Positions 9,831 through 20,086 of a stretch of DNA of 64,000 bases are shown one piece after another. The position numbers and the translations under genes were made by a program. How positions within the stretch are numbered: the first letter of the stretch is position 1; every line of letters begins with the position of its first letter. The notes under the pieces were generated by a model. It was not told the DNA's origin, made no database searches, and was given only the letters and a program-made list of their open reading frames with translations. The DNA is from Lucinisca nassula (lineage: Eukaryota; Mollusca; Bivalvia; Lucinida; Lucinidae): contig OY757014.1 of the NCBI GenBank assembly GCA_963580285.1, positions 13,592,725-13,656,724 of the forward strand, in the 5' to 3' direction.

Positions 9831-10607
9831 ACCTTTTACATGTATATACCAAATATTGCCTAGCAATGGCTCTACTAGGACAGTATTCATTAGCTTAATG
9901 ATAAAAGCCTTAGCTAGTTCCATATAGTACAATGAAGCTCAATGCCTAAATCACTAGTTGTAGAATCTCAGTAGATTCAAAGTTGCCATTAGATCACAAG
10001 TAAGAAGGGAAAGTTAGATATTATGAACCTCTGTTTTTCTCACTTCTGAGTATTGTTGCTCAGTTTTTGCATGAAGAAGCTCATATGGCCAGAATTCAGT
10101 GTTGTCTGCAATGTATCTTTCTACATGCTTTTCAGAACAAAGCACATACAGAGGAACTTCAATGGCTCGAACCCCTTTGGGACATTGAAAATTTGTTAGA
10201 GACAGCAGTAGTTCGAGCCACTGAGGTTACTATCAGGAGGCATAACGAGATAATTTTAGACATTTTTTCGGTGTTCTATTATCGAGGCGATTCTAATGAG
10301 TACACACAGCATACATTTGCAAGATAAAAGACTAAAATTTCCTTAATTATCCCCCACTATTTCTTATGTAGAGGATTTCTGCTAGGGGCTCAAGAATGGG
10401 TTCGACTCATCCATGGTAAACGAGCCATCGGTGTTCGAGCCATCGAAGTTTTACTGTAGTTGTTTTTAAAAATGTAAAATGTTACAGATGTCATTTATTT
10501 ATGAATAGAAATCACCAGCTTATGTTTCTTATTGTCACTTAACCTTGTTCCTGAAGCTCACGCATTAAGATAAAACATACCATAAAAAATCCTAAAAATA
10601 CGGACAC
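9831..10607. other. Low-copy AT-rich DNA with short GTTCGAGCC inverted repeats
   Basis: GGCTCGAAC near 10162 faces GTTCGAGCC near 10211, and two more GAGCCATCG motifs lie near 10423-10445. An 86-codon open frame at 10067-10327 spans this area but shows no domain that I recognise. Confidence 0.4.
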
Positions 10608-10822
10608 CCTTCACCCATTGCATGCGAGAAACCCCTAAAGGGTTACCTTGGCAAACAGTGTAGGTCCAGAATGTGGCGTTGGCTCAGGGCCTACGCTGTT
10701 TGCTAACAAAATTTGTCTGTCAAAAATAGAATAACAATGAAAAAATTGGTCTGACACCCCTTATATGACAAATGGACTTGTACAACATATAGCAATGGAA
10801 GAGTCCATACAATGGGTTAATG
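10608..10822. mobile_element. Family F foldback element
   Basis: Ends CACCCATTGCATGCGAGAAA and CATACAATGGGTTAATG form the terminal inverted repeat. Core GGCAAACAGTGTAGG against CCTACGCTGTTTGC has a partly deleted loop. Confidence 0.7.
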
Positions 10823-10884
10823 ACTTAATTCTCATAAAATTTAAACAAATTTGTTCCACAATCCAACAAGGAGTCCAAAAAGTT

Positions 10885-10965
10885 CAAACAAATTGGCAAA
10901 CAGTGCAGGCCCTGATCAGACTGCTTCTATGGAGCAGTTTGATCTGGGTCTGCTTTGTTTGCTAA
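10885..10965. mobile_element. Family F hairpin core
   Basis: GGCAAACAGTGCAGGCCCTG pairs imperfectly with GATCTGGGTCTGCTTTGTTT. It lies only about 70 bases from the preceding F copy. Confidence 0.6.
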
Positions 10966-11030
10966 CATAAGGATCAATACGGTGCATGTTACATAATAAG
11001 AATCTTTTATGAGTATTGGTTTAACTACAG

Positions 11031-11240
11031 CACGGGAACAAGTCCCTGAATTGAACACCCCTCTAAACCCCACTTTATAAGGAGAAAACTGGGGTTTATG
11101 GGGGTATACATTATTTTCTTATTTCTGATCCAAGACATAGGCTGTGGGTATTTTTAGAACCGCCTGAATGAGGCGGCTCTAATGAGCACCTACAACCTAT
11201 GTTTGCAGTATAAAGAATAATATCACAGATTTTCATCAGA
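11031..11240. mobile_element. Family B foldback element
   Basis: ACCCCACTTTATAAGGAG, TATACATTATTTTCTTATTT and AGAACCGCCTGAATGAGGCGG show the family pattern: outer arms, an AAATAAGAAAA module and a GCCTC/GAGGC central stem. Confidence 0.65.
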
Positions 11241-11585
11241 AAAGTAGCCAGCCAGTTTAGAGATGTGAAAAAATGCACTATGTTGCTCGGATTTGTTATA
11301 GTGTTGCCACGGTCCTACTAAACACTGCTGGGACGGACAAGGACTTGCAAGGAGGGACAAGGACTCTTTAAAAGTTAGAATATAATATAAAGATGCATGT
11401 TTTAGTATTTTTAATGAAACTTTCACAAAGATACTTTCATCGGGCAAGATATGAGCAACAACATACACCAGTACCGCAAGTGCGGTACAATGACTGCAAG
11501 AATACAGAGTTGTGATAGTAGTTTACTGTTAACATTATAAACACCATTTGTTTTCTTGATCTCCGTTTGGGTACACATGGGTATC

Positions 11586-12182
11586 ATTATATGGGCTTGT
11601 TGGCCCCCGCCGTTCGGGGCTTGAAGCAATAAATTGGGCTGCATGATGCTTCCATGGAGAGCTGTAACCAACCGCATATGAGTACTGGTAAACTGCTTAG
11701 AGGTTCTAAGACTGCCCAGGAAGAGTGGTGTGAGTTGGACCATCATCCATGCATATAAACCCTGTTGATTTCATTTGGCGGCAGGGCTTGAGATGTTATT
11801 TCATCTCAATGTCGGGTGCATTACAAAAACATTCCAATTCAAATATATTGGAAAAACATATCACAAAAAAAAATGAAAATTTCAGATAAAAAAATCTGAA
11901 GTTTCCCATATTTCTCACCAAATATAGATTGTGGAAACTCGTTATAACGGCCTCGGCAAGGCGGTTCTAACGAGTACCCACAATCTTTGTTTTTGAGCAT
12001 CTATAAGAAAAATAATGTACAGCCCTGTAAACCTCAGTTTTACTATAAAAAGTGGGGTTTAAGGGGGTCAAAATTATATAGGTGCGTTTTCGTGTTGAAA
12101 AGCCCCACAAACTTAGAAGCAGCAACTAAAAAATGACCTATACAGAGTTGACGGGGACATTAAACCTCAACCCAAACAAACT
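11586..12182 (+). mobile_element. Family A retroposon split by a B element
   Basis: The A 5' part runs to about 11822 (CTCAATGTCGGGTGC). The A 3' part resumes at about 12102 (CCCCACAAACTTAGAAGC) and ends GACATTAAACCTCAACCC. The ~279-bp B element in between shows A inserted first. Confidence 0.8.
11823..12101. mobile_element. Family B foldback element nested in A
   Basis: Central stem GAAACTCGTTATAACGGCCT against GGTTCTAACGAGTACCC, flanking AGAAAAATAATGTA and GTGGGGTTTAAGGGGGTC, right end GGTGCGTTTTCGTGTTG. The left end is worn. Confidence 0.75.
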
Positions 12183-12422
12183 TGTTAACCTTTCAAAAAC
12201 ATGATTTATTTACCTTTAATTGCTTTTCTTTCATTATGAATGCGGCTGCATTACAAAGAACATCAATTTCCAACTTTCATTATATATATATTTTTTTTCT
12301 CATTTCAAACAATTATTGTAGAGTAACACAATCATTAATTGCCTTAATTAGTCAACATTAAAATGTTAACTGTGTAACACTGAGATAATTTGAAGTAGAT
12401 TATTTGCTAATTTCAGGTCTAT

Positions 12423-13790
12423 ATACTTATATACCGACTCGATTTTGATAAGTCGCGTTGTTCAAAAGATCAAACTGTAAACAACGAGGGTAATATGTTA
12501 CTAGATATCTGTAAGAGTAGCAATCTTTTGATTTTAAACGGCAGGTGTGGTAAAGATAGGGACACGGGCGCCTATACATTCAAGAACATATCAATCATAG
12601 ATTATTCTATAGCATCGGTAGAAGCTCTTAACTTTGTTCAAGACTTTGAAATAACACGGCTTGATTCACTCTATAGTGATGGTCATGCGCTGCTGACAAC
12701 AGTCTTGGAAATTGAAAACTTTAAGAAACCAAAAGTTAAACCCAGTTTAAACAACAATATAAAACGGCCTCGATGGCAGGCATCAAAACGTGAAGATTTT
12801 CTCTCCAACATTGACAGAAACCAAATTCAAGAAATAAAAAATTTGCTGCATCAAACACAACAAAATATTGATAACGTTGACAAAGATACAATAAACAATA
12901 TATGCTCTACAATAGGTGAAACTTTCATGAATTCTGCAAATAAAAGTTTTAAAATCAAAAATAATAGTACTAATGATAAAATTGTAATAATAAGAAATGG
13001 TTTGGCTACAAATGCCAAAATGCCAGGAGAAAACACCATATTGCATGCAAAATCAGTAATATGAATCCATCAGCCACAAACAGCGCAAACCTGAAGCAAG
13101 CAAGTAAGGATTATAAAAAAAACAACAATGAATATTCACATAAATATATAAACAAACGCAAGAAAGACTACGAAAATTGAAAACGAATAACCCTAAGGAG
13201 TTTTGGAAGATTATAAATAACCTCGACAATAAAACTGACAACCCACCTGTAGATATAGCTACCCTGTTCACATTTTTCAACGAAAATAATGATAATAACG
13301 ATGTACAAGACGATGGAATTACTATAGACATAACAGATGACGACGAAATCCTAAATTCCTCCATTACAGAAGGAGAAATATTATAATGCATTAATTCCCT
13401 AAAAAAATAATAAGGCTTCCGCTAATGATAATACATGTATTATAAATGAATATATTAAGAGTAGCAAACATATAATGATCCCAATTTATATTTCCTTTTT
13501 TAATCTTGTCCTGGACACTGGGCACGTCCCTGACTCATGGCTAGAGGGCATAATAAGACCAATTTATAAACGTAATGGAAACCCACTAGAACCTGAAAAT
13601 TACCGACCAATAACAATATTAAGCTGTTTTGGCAAACTTTTTACGGCAATCCTTAACAATCAACTAAGCGAGTTTCTCTCATTTTATAATGTGTTAGAAG
13701 AAAACCAAGCGGGCTTCCATTCAAGCTATTCAACTATGGATCACATTTACATTTTCTACTTCTCCTTTACAGAATATTTAACCTTGTAAT
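12423..13790 (+). pseudogene. LINE (non-LTR retrotransposon) relic: endonuclease C-terminus and RT N-terminus
   Basis: The first open stretch (12423-13064) ends an AP-type endonuclease: FDKSRCSKDQTVNNEGN, LLILNGRCGKDRDTG, IIDYSIAS and a SDGHALLTT terminal motif resembling the usual SDHxP. A lysine-rich linker follows. After frameshifts near 13030, 13175 and 13395 the RT finger region appears: FWKIINNLDN, then NKASANDN, VPDSWLEGIIRPIYKRNGNP, ENYRPITILSCFGKLF and ENQAGFHSSYSTMDHIY. Homology then stops, so the catalytic YxDD part is deleted. The family resembles CR1/RTE-like LINEs, but the clade is not decided. It is dead. Confidence 0.85.
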
Positions 13791-13847
13791 GTACAATTTA
13801 TTAGTATAGCTAGTTATGCACATCATTGTACTGAATTTATATGTATA

Positions 13848-13975
13848 GTAGAAGTAAAACAAAGATCAGGAATTGATACAATTAACTTACTCCACCCATA
13901 AAAGACACCAAAGGGAAAGAAATACAAACATTAAGCGACTAGACCATAATGGAAACCTAAACAAAGGAAGGCCAT
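13848..13975 (-). mobile_element. Family H retroelement 3' end, 5'-truncated
   Basis: Read on the minus strand it is the last ~128 bases of H, ending TGATCTTTGTTTTACTTCTA. It sits in the 3' part of the LINE relic. Confidence 0.75.
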
Positions 13976-14072
13976 AATGGTTAATGGTCAATGTATGATT
14001 TTTTTTCATATGCCACCTGTGTGTGGCCTGAGATGACATGAAAAAATAAAGTTCTGTTCTGTTCTGTTCTGG
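13976..14072 (+). mobile_element. LINE 3' end with (GTTCT)n tail
   Basis: CCACCTGTGTGTGGCCTGAG, then AAAAAATAAAGTTCTGTTCT. A polyadenylation-like AATAAA followed by a short pentanucleotide tail at 14051-14072 is typical of a LINE terminus. It probably belongs to the relic at 12423-13790, now internally deleted. Confidence 0.6.
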
Positions 14073-14242
14073 AAACTTAATGCCCCCTTTTCAGGTTTAT
14101 GAACTATCAATGGTCGACATGATTGAAATATTTTTGACTGCTGCGTCAAGCCTCAACATAGTCAATGAAAGCTTACAAGATAACTGTATTATCACCCATT
14201 ACCAGCAGGTAGACGGGTTATGACATCTGTAGTTTAATTACA

Positions 14243-14430
14243 GAGTCAATCAATCAAATTTATTCAATTAAGCATATACAGCTAATCGTGATGCAACATA
14301 TATTTGCATACAAACAAAGAATTGAAGAATGGCATGAAAGTGAATTACTGGATGGGTCAACTAATGAGTGAACTAATTTTATTACATTAGTGAACACTTA
14401 AGGCTAAATAAGGAAGAACCTATAGATATA
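14243..14430 (-). mobile_element. Possible LINE 3' terminus
   Basis: AGTCAATCAATCAAATTTAT is the reverse complement of a (TTGA)n LINE tail preceded by an AATAAA-like signal. No coding part remains. Confidence 0.4.
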
Positions 14431-14599
14431 TGTACATCTATGCCCTGGATATTTGCTAGAAGCAGTCAAACATCACGTTAATGGGTCAATGAACACCCCG
14501 GTAAACCACACTTTATGTAAATTTAACTGATCAAACCAGCGAAATAGATAATTGTCTATATTTAATAAATCATCCAAATATCTAGAAGTCAAGCTAAAT

Positions 14600-14790
14600 A
14601 GAAGTAAAACAAAGATCAGGAATCGATACAATTAATTTACTCCACCCATCAAAGACACCAAAGGGAAAGAAACACAAACATTAAGCGACCAGACCATAAT
14701 GGAAGCCTAAACAAAGGAAGGCCATAAGGACAGTTACTTTCCCACAAAATGGCCATATGGCCATCCAAAATAAAAAAGTCTTCAATGATT
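14600..14790 (-). mobile_element. Family H retroelement 3' end, truncated
   Basis: TAGAAGTAAAACAAAGATCA to CACAAAATGGCCATATGGCC, the complement of the terminal ~190 bases of H. Confidence 0.75.
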
Positions 14791-15145
14791 TCAGATTGGT
14801 TTTTCAATGGAAAGGGACATCATGAAGTATCTTTCATAACACAATAAGAAGAGATCAGCCACAAGGGGTGCGCAATCGTACCCACAACTTGTCCAAATAA
14901 CTTAGTACCAAATCTTATGTAAATATTGTCAAGTAGAAAAGTGAGAGCTTCACACACCTTGACATGACCATAAAGTATAATTTTTATGCTCTTCAGAAGT
15001 GAAAAAAAGCATTTCTTACATTACATGCAAGATAGAGGGAATCTTCCCCATGAAAAGTCCATTCAATTAAATCATTAAGTTTTTGTTTTATATGGTTATG
15101 AGGAATTGTAAAGACTGGAAAAAATCATAAGTAGACACACTTTCT
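14791..15145. other. No recognisable feature
   Basis: Low-copy AT-rich sequence with no coding or repeat signature that I can identify. Confidence 0.45.
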
Positions 15146-15672
15146 CTGTCTCTGGTCGGGCCCATCGGAGTCGAACTGTTGGTTTTCTTTTGCTCCGGCG
15201 TTTCAGTGGGTTCTTGCTGACGAGTCCTCACCGTTGTTTCATCTCTGTGGTTGTTTGATTTTTGTGTTCACAGAGATGTTGCATTGATGAGTTAGGAGGC
15301 CTTTATGTGGACTGAAAAAAATATTTGTCTTAATTGCGACGGAAGTAAGGGTGAGGATTGTGGCCACGTAAAATCGATTTAAGCCCCCCAGTGGAATTCG
15401 TTTCTGCTGATCGTTCCAAGGTGGTTCTTCTGTCGCTGTTTATTTTTGTTATGGTTTGTCTTATGGTGTTTGTGTCGCTTATATTATTTTATTTTGGATA
15501 GCCTATTGGCCATTTTGTGGGAAAGTAACTGTCCTTTTGGCTTCCCTCTATTGATGTTTCCATTAAGGTCTGTTGTTTTATGTTTGTGTTTCTTTCTCTT
15601 CGGTGTCTCTGATGGTAGCTGTGAGTTAATTGTATCGATTACTGATCATTGCTTCCACTTCTATTTTGAAGC
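15146..15672 (+). mobile_element. Family H retroelement 3' region
   Basis: Sense copy from TCTCTGGTCGGGCCCATCGG through GCGACGGAAGTAAGGG and GATTTAAGCCCCCCAGTGG to the 3' segment near GATCATTGCTTCCACTTCTA. An open hydrophobic frame starting at 15446 recurs in other H copies. Unrelated sequence follows after 15672. Confidence 0.75.
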
Positions 15673-15834
15673 ACAAAAACGTCTTGATTTCAATTTAGTT
15701 AAAACTTCGTTAGAATTTTTTATAGACCAAAGCAGATTTCTCCCTGATCTTCCAAAGACTTTGTCGCAATATTTAATCACATGTTTTTTTGATGGCAGTA
15801 AAACATGAAGTTAATAAGTTGGAGAGTTAAGTGG

Positions 15835-16310
15835 TGTTACAAGAGTTTGAATTTACAATAAACCGTGCTTTGTATGGTCTTTTATGAAGCTTAGGTTACC
15901 AATATATCATGGGAAGCTTGTCTTGGTCTCTGCAACACATACAGCAAACTTGATGGCTGAATGACAATTGTGGTCATGAACTACAGCCCTCTCTACAGCC
16001 AAAGAATGCAGTTCATAGGCCTTAGTACCACCACACTCTTGCTGAAGAGTATTAACATGGTGGAGCCGTCAAACAACGACCATTTTTAGCGGCCTTGTCT
16101 GCTGGAGCCAAAACAAACTTATTATGAAATTCTTGAATGGCTAGTTTAAGGTGACGTAAAGACGTCTTAGGTTTAAGAGTTAATAAGTTCGTATTTTGAG
16201 AGTAAAAAGAACAGCGTTTTTTCACTAGTTTCAGAATGCTAAATTTCCATTCTTTGAGAGCTTCATGCTCAACATACATTTTATACCCCATACAAAATAG
16301 GGGAAAGAAT
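15835..16310 (-). pseudogene. Penelope-like reverse transcriptase N-terminus (in K copy 1)
   Basis: Minus-strand translation gives EWKFSILKLVKKRCSFYSQN, SLRHLKLAIQEFHNKFVLAP and ADKAA, then a frame break, the conserved region before the RT palm. Downstream pieces resemble QQECGGTKAYEL. The LPKLHK part is degraded here but clear at 51425-51957. The motif set fits Penelope-like (PLE) RTs. Assignment rests on recognised motifs, not a search. Confidence 0.65.
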
Positions 16311-16324
16311 CAGAATAACCAACA

Positions 16325-17020
16325 TGACAACCATTAAACTGGAAGGACACATATCTAGTGTGTCTGCAATGCTACATGATTTCTACAGGCGCCCCATTGA
16401 CCAACGACGCATAGAAAGTCGGCTGGTCCTCCTGTTTAAGGTCGCTTTCGACCTTGCAACAATTCCACCTGTTAACTATCTGATCACCCGTCCTGCAAAG
16501 AACCAGACAGGTCACAACTCTGAAAGACTACAAGTTCACATCCCCCTCCCCTCCTCCCGGACTATCATCCACTGGAATGACCTACCACCCATATACCGGC
16601 TCTTCCATCGCCCCCGCCCATAGGGGCTTGAAGAAATATATGGGCTGCATGATGCTTCCACGCAGAGCTGAGTCCGGCCCGCACACTAGTACTGGTAAAC
16701 CGCTTGGAGGATCTAAGCCTGTCCAAGAACCGCAGTGCGAGGCGGACCATCCATGCTAATAAACCTATTGGTTTCATTGGGCGACAGGGCTTGAGAGGTC
16801 ATTTCATCTCATTGTCGGGTAAAAGTCCCACAAAATTGGAAGCAACGTCTCCAAAATGACCTTAACAGTGATGACGGGGACGTTAAACCTCAAATCAAAC
16901 AAAAAACCGGCTCTTCCAACCCACAGCTGTTTGCCAGGTTGTCCACTCAACACCTTAAACGGTATATCAACCAACGTCCTTCAGCAGTCGGTTACCGGAA
17001 CCCATCTGAAGTCCTCTTGT
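16325..17020 (+). pseudogene. LINE ORF2 C-terminal fragment, interrupted by A
   Basis: Frame 16324-16594 gives SSVSAMLHDFYRRPIDQRRI, LVLLFKVAFDLATIPPVNYL, then SSRTIIHWNDLPP, the hallmark end of non-LTR ORF2 (tyrosine/serine-rich RxxxWNxLP). A inserts at 16608-16905, after which CCACAGCTGTTTGCCAGG continues the host. The intact comparison is 23085-23450. Confidence 0.75.
16608..16905 (+). mobile_element. Family A retroposon with 13-bp TSD and known empty site
   Basis: Full-length A flanked by ACCGGCTCTTCCA at 16595-16607 and 16906-16918. Sister K copies near 23335 and (inverted) 50430 show the uninterrupted sequence, so the boundaries are exact: 298 bp including the A-rich tail. Confidence 0.95.
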
Positions 17021-17102
17021 TAAGATGAAAATGAAGATGAATAGTTCACTGAACGTTGTTATTGCATGTGGTGCCACTGTTAGTCGAGTTAAGGGTTCGA
17101 CG

Positions 17103-17870
17103 GGACAACTCGGCACATAACAAACTCGGCACATAACCAATTCGGCCCATACAAACTCGGCACATAGCAAACTCGGCCCACAATATAATTTTTTTATTAT
17201 TATTATTTTATAATATTTATTAAATAAAATAGTTTATAGTTTTTTTTGCATTTTCAAATCATCTTAATAGGCTCTAAATATGGCTTCATTGCTACACTAA
17301 TTATCTGATTAATCAGAAGATTACTGAAAGTTAATTCATAAAGCTGTGAATATGATGTTCGGTACACATTGCCACCCATGACTGCCCAGCCGAGTGGAAC
17401 ACACATTATTGCACAGGTGTTTCAACGCAATGTGAAGATGCAGTAGGCATACCACAACGGACCAACCCGTAAACAAAAACGGTTGCTGATACAACAAACT
17501 AGAAAAAAAACTATCATATTCTCAAGTTACAGGAAAATGCTGATAAATTAATTAGACATTTTTTTAAAGCTTTATTCGCTGGTCAATTTAAGAAACAACT
17601 CAATACACTGAAAAAAGCTTCTTCATATTTTTTTAGATATACTCCATTAAATATTGATATGAAATTTGTCTTATTAAGTCTTTTAGCCCTATTTAGTTGG
17701 TCCCTATTTCATGGGTAACTTTAATTTGATTGTTTGTTTGGTAATTTAATTATCATAACAATAGATGATTGGCCTAATCAGCTAATTATGTGTCGAGTTT
17801 GTATAGGCCGAGTTGGTCATGTGCCGAGTTTGCTATGTCCCGAGTTTGCTATGTGCCGAGTTATCCCAGA
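17103..17870. mobile_element. Element L: foldback element with arrayed terminal repeats
   Basis: The left end has several ACTCGGCACATA and ACTCGGCCCA units spaced ~20 bp (17107-17175). The right end has the inverted series TGTGCCGAGTTTGCTATG (17785-17868). The middle is ~600 bp of AT-rich DNA without coding sequence. The sister K copies lack it, although about 12 host bases differ at the junction. Confidence 0.75.
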
Positions 17871-18029
17871 ACCATCATGACATAACTTTCATTATTTAAA
17901 TAAATATATCTCTCAAGTTGCGGATATGGTTGGTTGGCGAGACCCAATGACACGATTTAGGGATTTATTTCTTTCCTCTGACCTTTCTTACATGTTAAAC
18001 ACTCGTGGGTCAGTTTAAAGACCCATATG

Positions 18030-18206
18030 GTTTATACCAGTGAAAGACATGCTGTTCATTGGATCGATGATACAATCAAACACCTAATTAGAAGACATGA
18101 CCGACTCTACTTCCATGCTCGTAAATCGATCAGTCCAGACTTTAGGAATCATTACAAATCGTTCAGAGCACGTGTACAAAAGGTGATACTGGAAGCTTGT
18201 TTTTGA
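18030..18206 (+). pseudogene. LINE ORF2 linker fragment (in K copy 1)
   Basis: Encodes IGSMIQ-like then HLIRRHDRLYFHARKSISPD and FRNHYKSFRARVQKVILEAC. This is the basic segment between endonuclease and RT (RLIRRRDRLYxxARKS pattern). It lies downstream of the RT C-terminus, so order is inverted relative to a LINE. Confidence 0.65.
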
Positions 18207-18329
18207 AGACGTCAACACTGATCCCCAGGTCCCCAGAAGAAAAGAAGAGTTTGCTTCTTAAAAGGAAGCGTTTGGGATAACCTCCCCGAGGCAAAACGGT
18301 ATTCTAACCAGAATTCCCGCGCTTGTGGC

Positions 18330-18720
18330 GGCGCAAAGTTAGTGAAACATGAAATTTAGGTCAAAGTGAAACATAGATGCTTGCATTAAAGTTTCCATCC
18401 CTAGATGCAAGTTTGTACCAAGTATCATTAATACAGCTCTAATAGTTCTTGAGAAATGAACATGAACATAAGTGTAAACGCTAGGGTTGACGAGATAGTT
18501 CACAAAGTCAGTGAACCATGGAATGTTGGCCAATGTCAAATATGGATGCTTGCATTAAAGTTGTCATCCCTAGATAGTATCATTTATAAAGTTCAAATAG
18601 TTCTTGAGATATGGATTTGAACATTTAGGTGAGCGCACGCGTTGACGCAATAGTTCACAAAGCCAGTGAACGATAGATGTAGGTCACGGTCAAATATGGG
18701 CGCTTGCATTAAAGTTGTCG
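18330..18720 (-). repeat. Family M units in K copy 1
   Basis: Two to three ~145-bp units with ATGCTTGCATTAAAGTT, CATCCCTAGATGCAAGTTTG and AGTTCTTGAGAAATG. The last is interrupted by the solo LTR. Confidence 0.7.
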
Positions 18721-18804
18721 TTCCTGTTATGCATAAGAATTTATTTTTCTGATTCCCACTTTCACCCCACTGGGTGACCTAATAACATGTTTCTTCTTCC
18801 TAAA

Positions 18805-18965
18805 GAACTTTCTGGAAAGAAATGAGTCACAGTTTAATTTCATTTTTGTAAACAACTTGTTTACAAGGGAAAGTACTTTGGAATCTTCCAGAAAGTTCTG
18901 GGTTGCATTATTTTTAGAAAAAAAATACCTAATCTTATTCCACAGCCCTCTGGAATGTTCTAGAG
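18805..18965 (+). promoter_or_regulatory. Three heat-shock-element clusters in the LTR U3
   Basis: 18805-18817 has three perfect alternating units (GAA-ct-TTC-tg-GAA). 18881-18898 has four perfect units (GAA-tc-TTC-ca-GAA-ag-TTC). 18953-18965 has two perfect plus one imperfect unit. Heat-shock factor trimers need three nGAAn units, so the first two are full sites. All lie 14-180 bp before the TATA box. Confidence 0.8.
18823..18829 (+). promoter_or_regulatory. AP-1-type TGAGTCA
   Basis: Perfect TGAGTCA directly after the first heat-shock-element cluster. A second TGAGTCA lies at 19004-19010, just downstream of the TATA box. Confidence 0.4.
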
Positions 18966-18978
18966 AAATCTTAGGGTC

Positions 18979-18986
18979 TATAAAAG
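18979..18986 (+). promoter_or_regulatory. TATA box of the solo LTR
   Basis: TATAAAAG, 14 bases after the third heat-shock cluster. It predicts a transcription start near 19010. Confidence 0.75.
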
Positions 18987-19957
18987 AGCTTGATTTTTCT
19001 CTTTGAGTCAGACTTTGGAGTTAGATGTTTGGGTTTTTAAGAAAAGTTATTTCTAAATTCTGTAATGGATTGTTAATTAAGGCGTAACTATACCTACACA
19101 GAGGCCTTTCTGATATTTAATCTTCATCAGTGTGTCTCAACCCCAAAGTTTTGAAACCGAAACGGATGATGGGATAGAGCCGGCAAACACAGCACACCCC
19201 CCTCCGAGCACACACCAACCGACGTAGCCTATGAGACAGGTCAGCTGGAGGCATCAGCCAAGAGAGCCTACCCGCGGACTTATAGGGTCCCCCACCGAGC
19301 CAACATCAGCAAACATGACCCACACTCCACGGAAGTCCCGGGCATCAGGAAGGAGATGTCCAAAGAAGCTAGCCTTGCAAAAGTTAAAATATAACAAAAA
19401 GTGTAAACCAAATCCGCTAAGATACATGTCTCACCTGACAAGTCAGTCTTAGTTTTAGAACAATTAGAATTTTATGCTGCAAAAAATAAAGATATAATAT
19501 AGTTATTTAAATCAGTACTTGAGCACTGACGTCAACACCGCAGTAACAACCTCAGCACTAAGGAACTGATACTGAGCTGATGATACCCTCGGGGACGAAC
19601 GAATCATCCACCAGCAGTGATAGGATATTATTTTTCATTTCGGACTGTGGATTCTGTGGGATCAAGGAAAATAGATTCATTCAAGGATATTTCATAACAG
19701 AGCTAAGTACATTTAATTTTCTTACTTCTACAGGTTAAAGATACTTTGTAAATAAATTCTGTTAAATTTTTCCAAAAGGCTTGTTTGCTTTTTCTTTCTA
19801 CTACGCCTGGCTCGTAACATTCCAAGATGCGAGTTTGTACCAAGTAGCATCAGTGAATGACTTAACATTAGGATCAACAAAATGGTCGCTTGACGAACGG
19901 AAGGACACCTATGCTAAAAGCAGGCGCGACAAAAATGACGATTGGAAAAAAATATAT

Positions 19958-20039
19958 CGTTGTCGACAGGATTCGAACCTGCGTAAGAAGATCCCAATGG
20001 ATTCCTAGTCCATCGCCTTAACCACTTGGCCACAATAAC
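19958..20039 (-). pseudogene. tRNA-Ser-like pseudogene, anticodon loop reads AGG
   Basis: Same 82-nt body as the copy at 25451-25532, but the acceptor stem has an A.C mismatch and a T.G pair, and the anticodon triplet (plus-strand cct at 20004-20006) is AGG instead of AGA. A serine-type body with a proline-type triplet is most likely a dead copy. Confidence 0.75.
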
Positions 20040-20086
20040 TGTGACTTACTTTCCCTCTTACGGTCAATACATTTAGGTCATATCGA

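Larger units (their letters stand above)
18725..19819 (+). mobile_element. Solo LTR of an LTR retrotransposon (1,095 bp)
   Basis: Begins TGTTATG and ends CGTAACA (TGTTA/TAACA inverted ends) with TTCC duplicated at 18721-18724 and 19820-19823. The uninterrupted K sequence (CATTCCTAGATGCCAG at about 25309) is the empty site. TATAAAAG at 18979-18986 and AATAAA at 19485-19490 and 19751-19756 set the sense strand. No internal region or second LTR exists, so it is a recombination product. A 73-codon frame at 19231-19452 lies in the transcribed part and is unrecognised. The 4-bp TSD fits Ty3/Gypsy-like elements, but the family is not shown. Confidence 0.85.
15835..20072 (+). repeat. Composite repeat K, copy 1
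   Basis: In + orientation the order is: Penelope-like RT N-terminus (minus), LINE RT C-terminus (plus), spacer, LINE linker (plus), M units and tRNA-Ser (minus). The same order is found at 20340-25660 (same strand, directly following) and at 47.7-52.4 kb (inverted). Insertions absent from sister copies: A at 16608, L at 17103, solo LTR at 18725, A at 20087. No piece is an intact gene. Confidence 0.75.

Noticed and set aside
10067..10327. 86-codon frame starting MHEEAHMARIQCC
   Set aside because: It crosses short GTTCGAGCC-type inverted repeats and has no recognisable domain, so chance is the simplest reading. The 61-codon frame at 32590-32775 was set aside for lack of any motif.
12783..13046. 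Minus-strand frames overlapping the LINE relic
   Set aside because: They are shadows of the A-rich LINE linker on the opposite strand.
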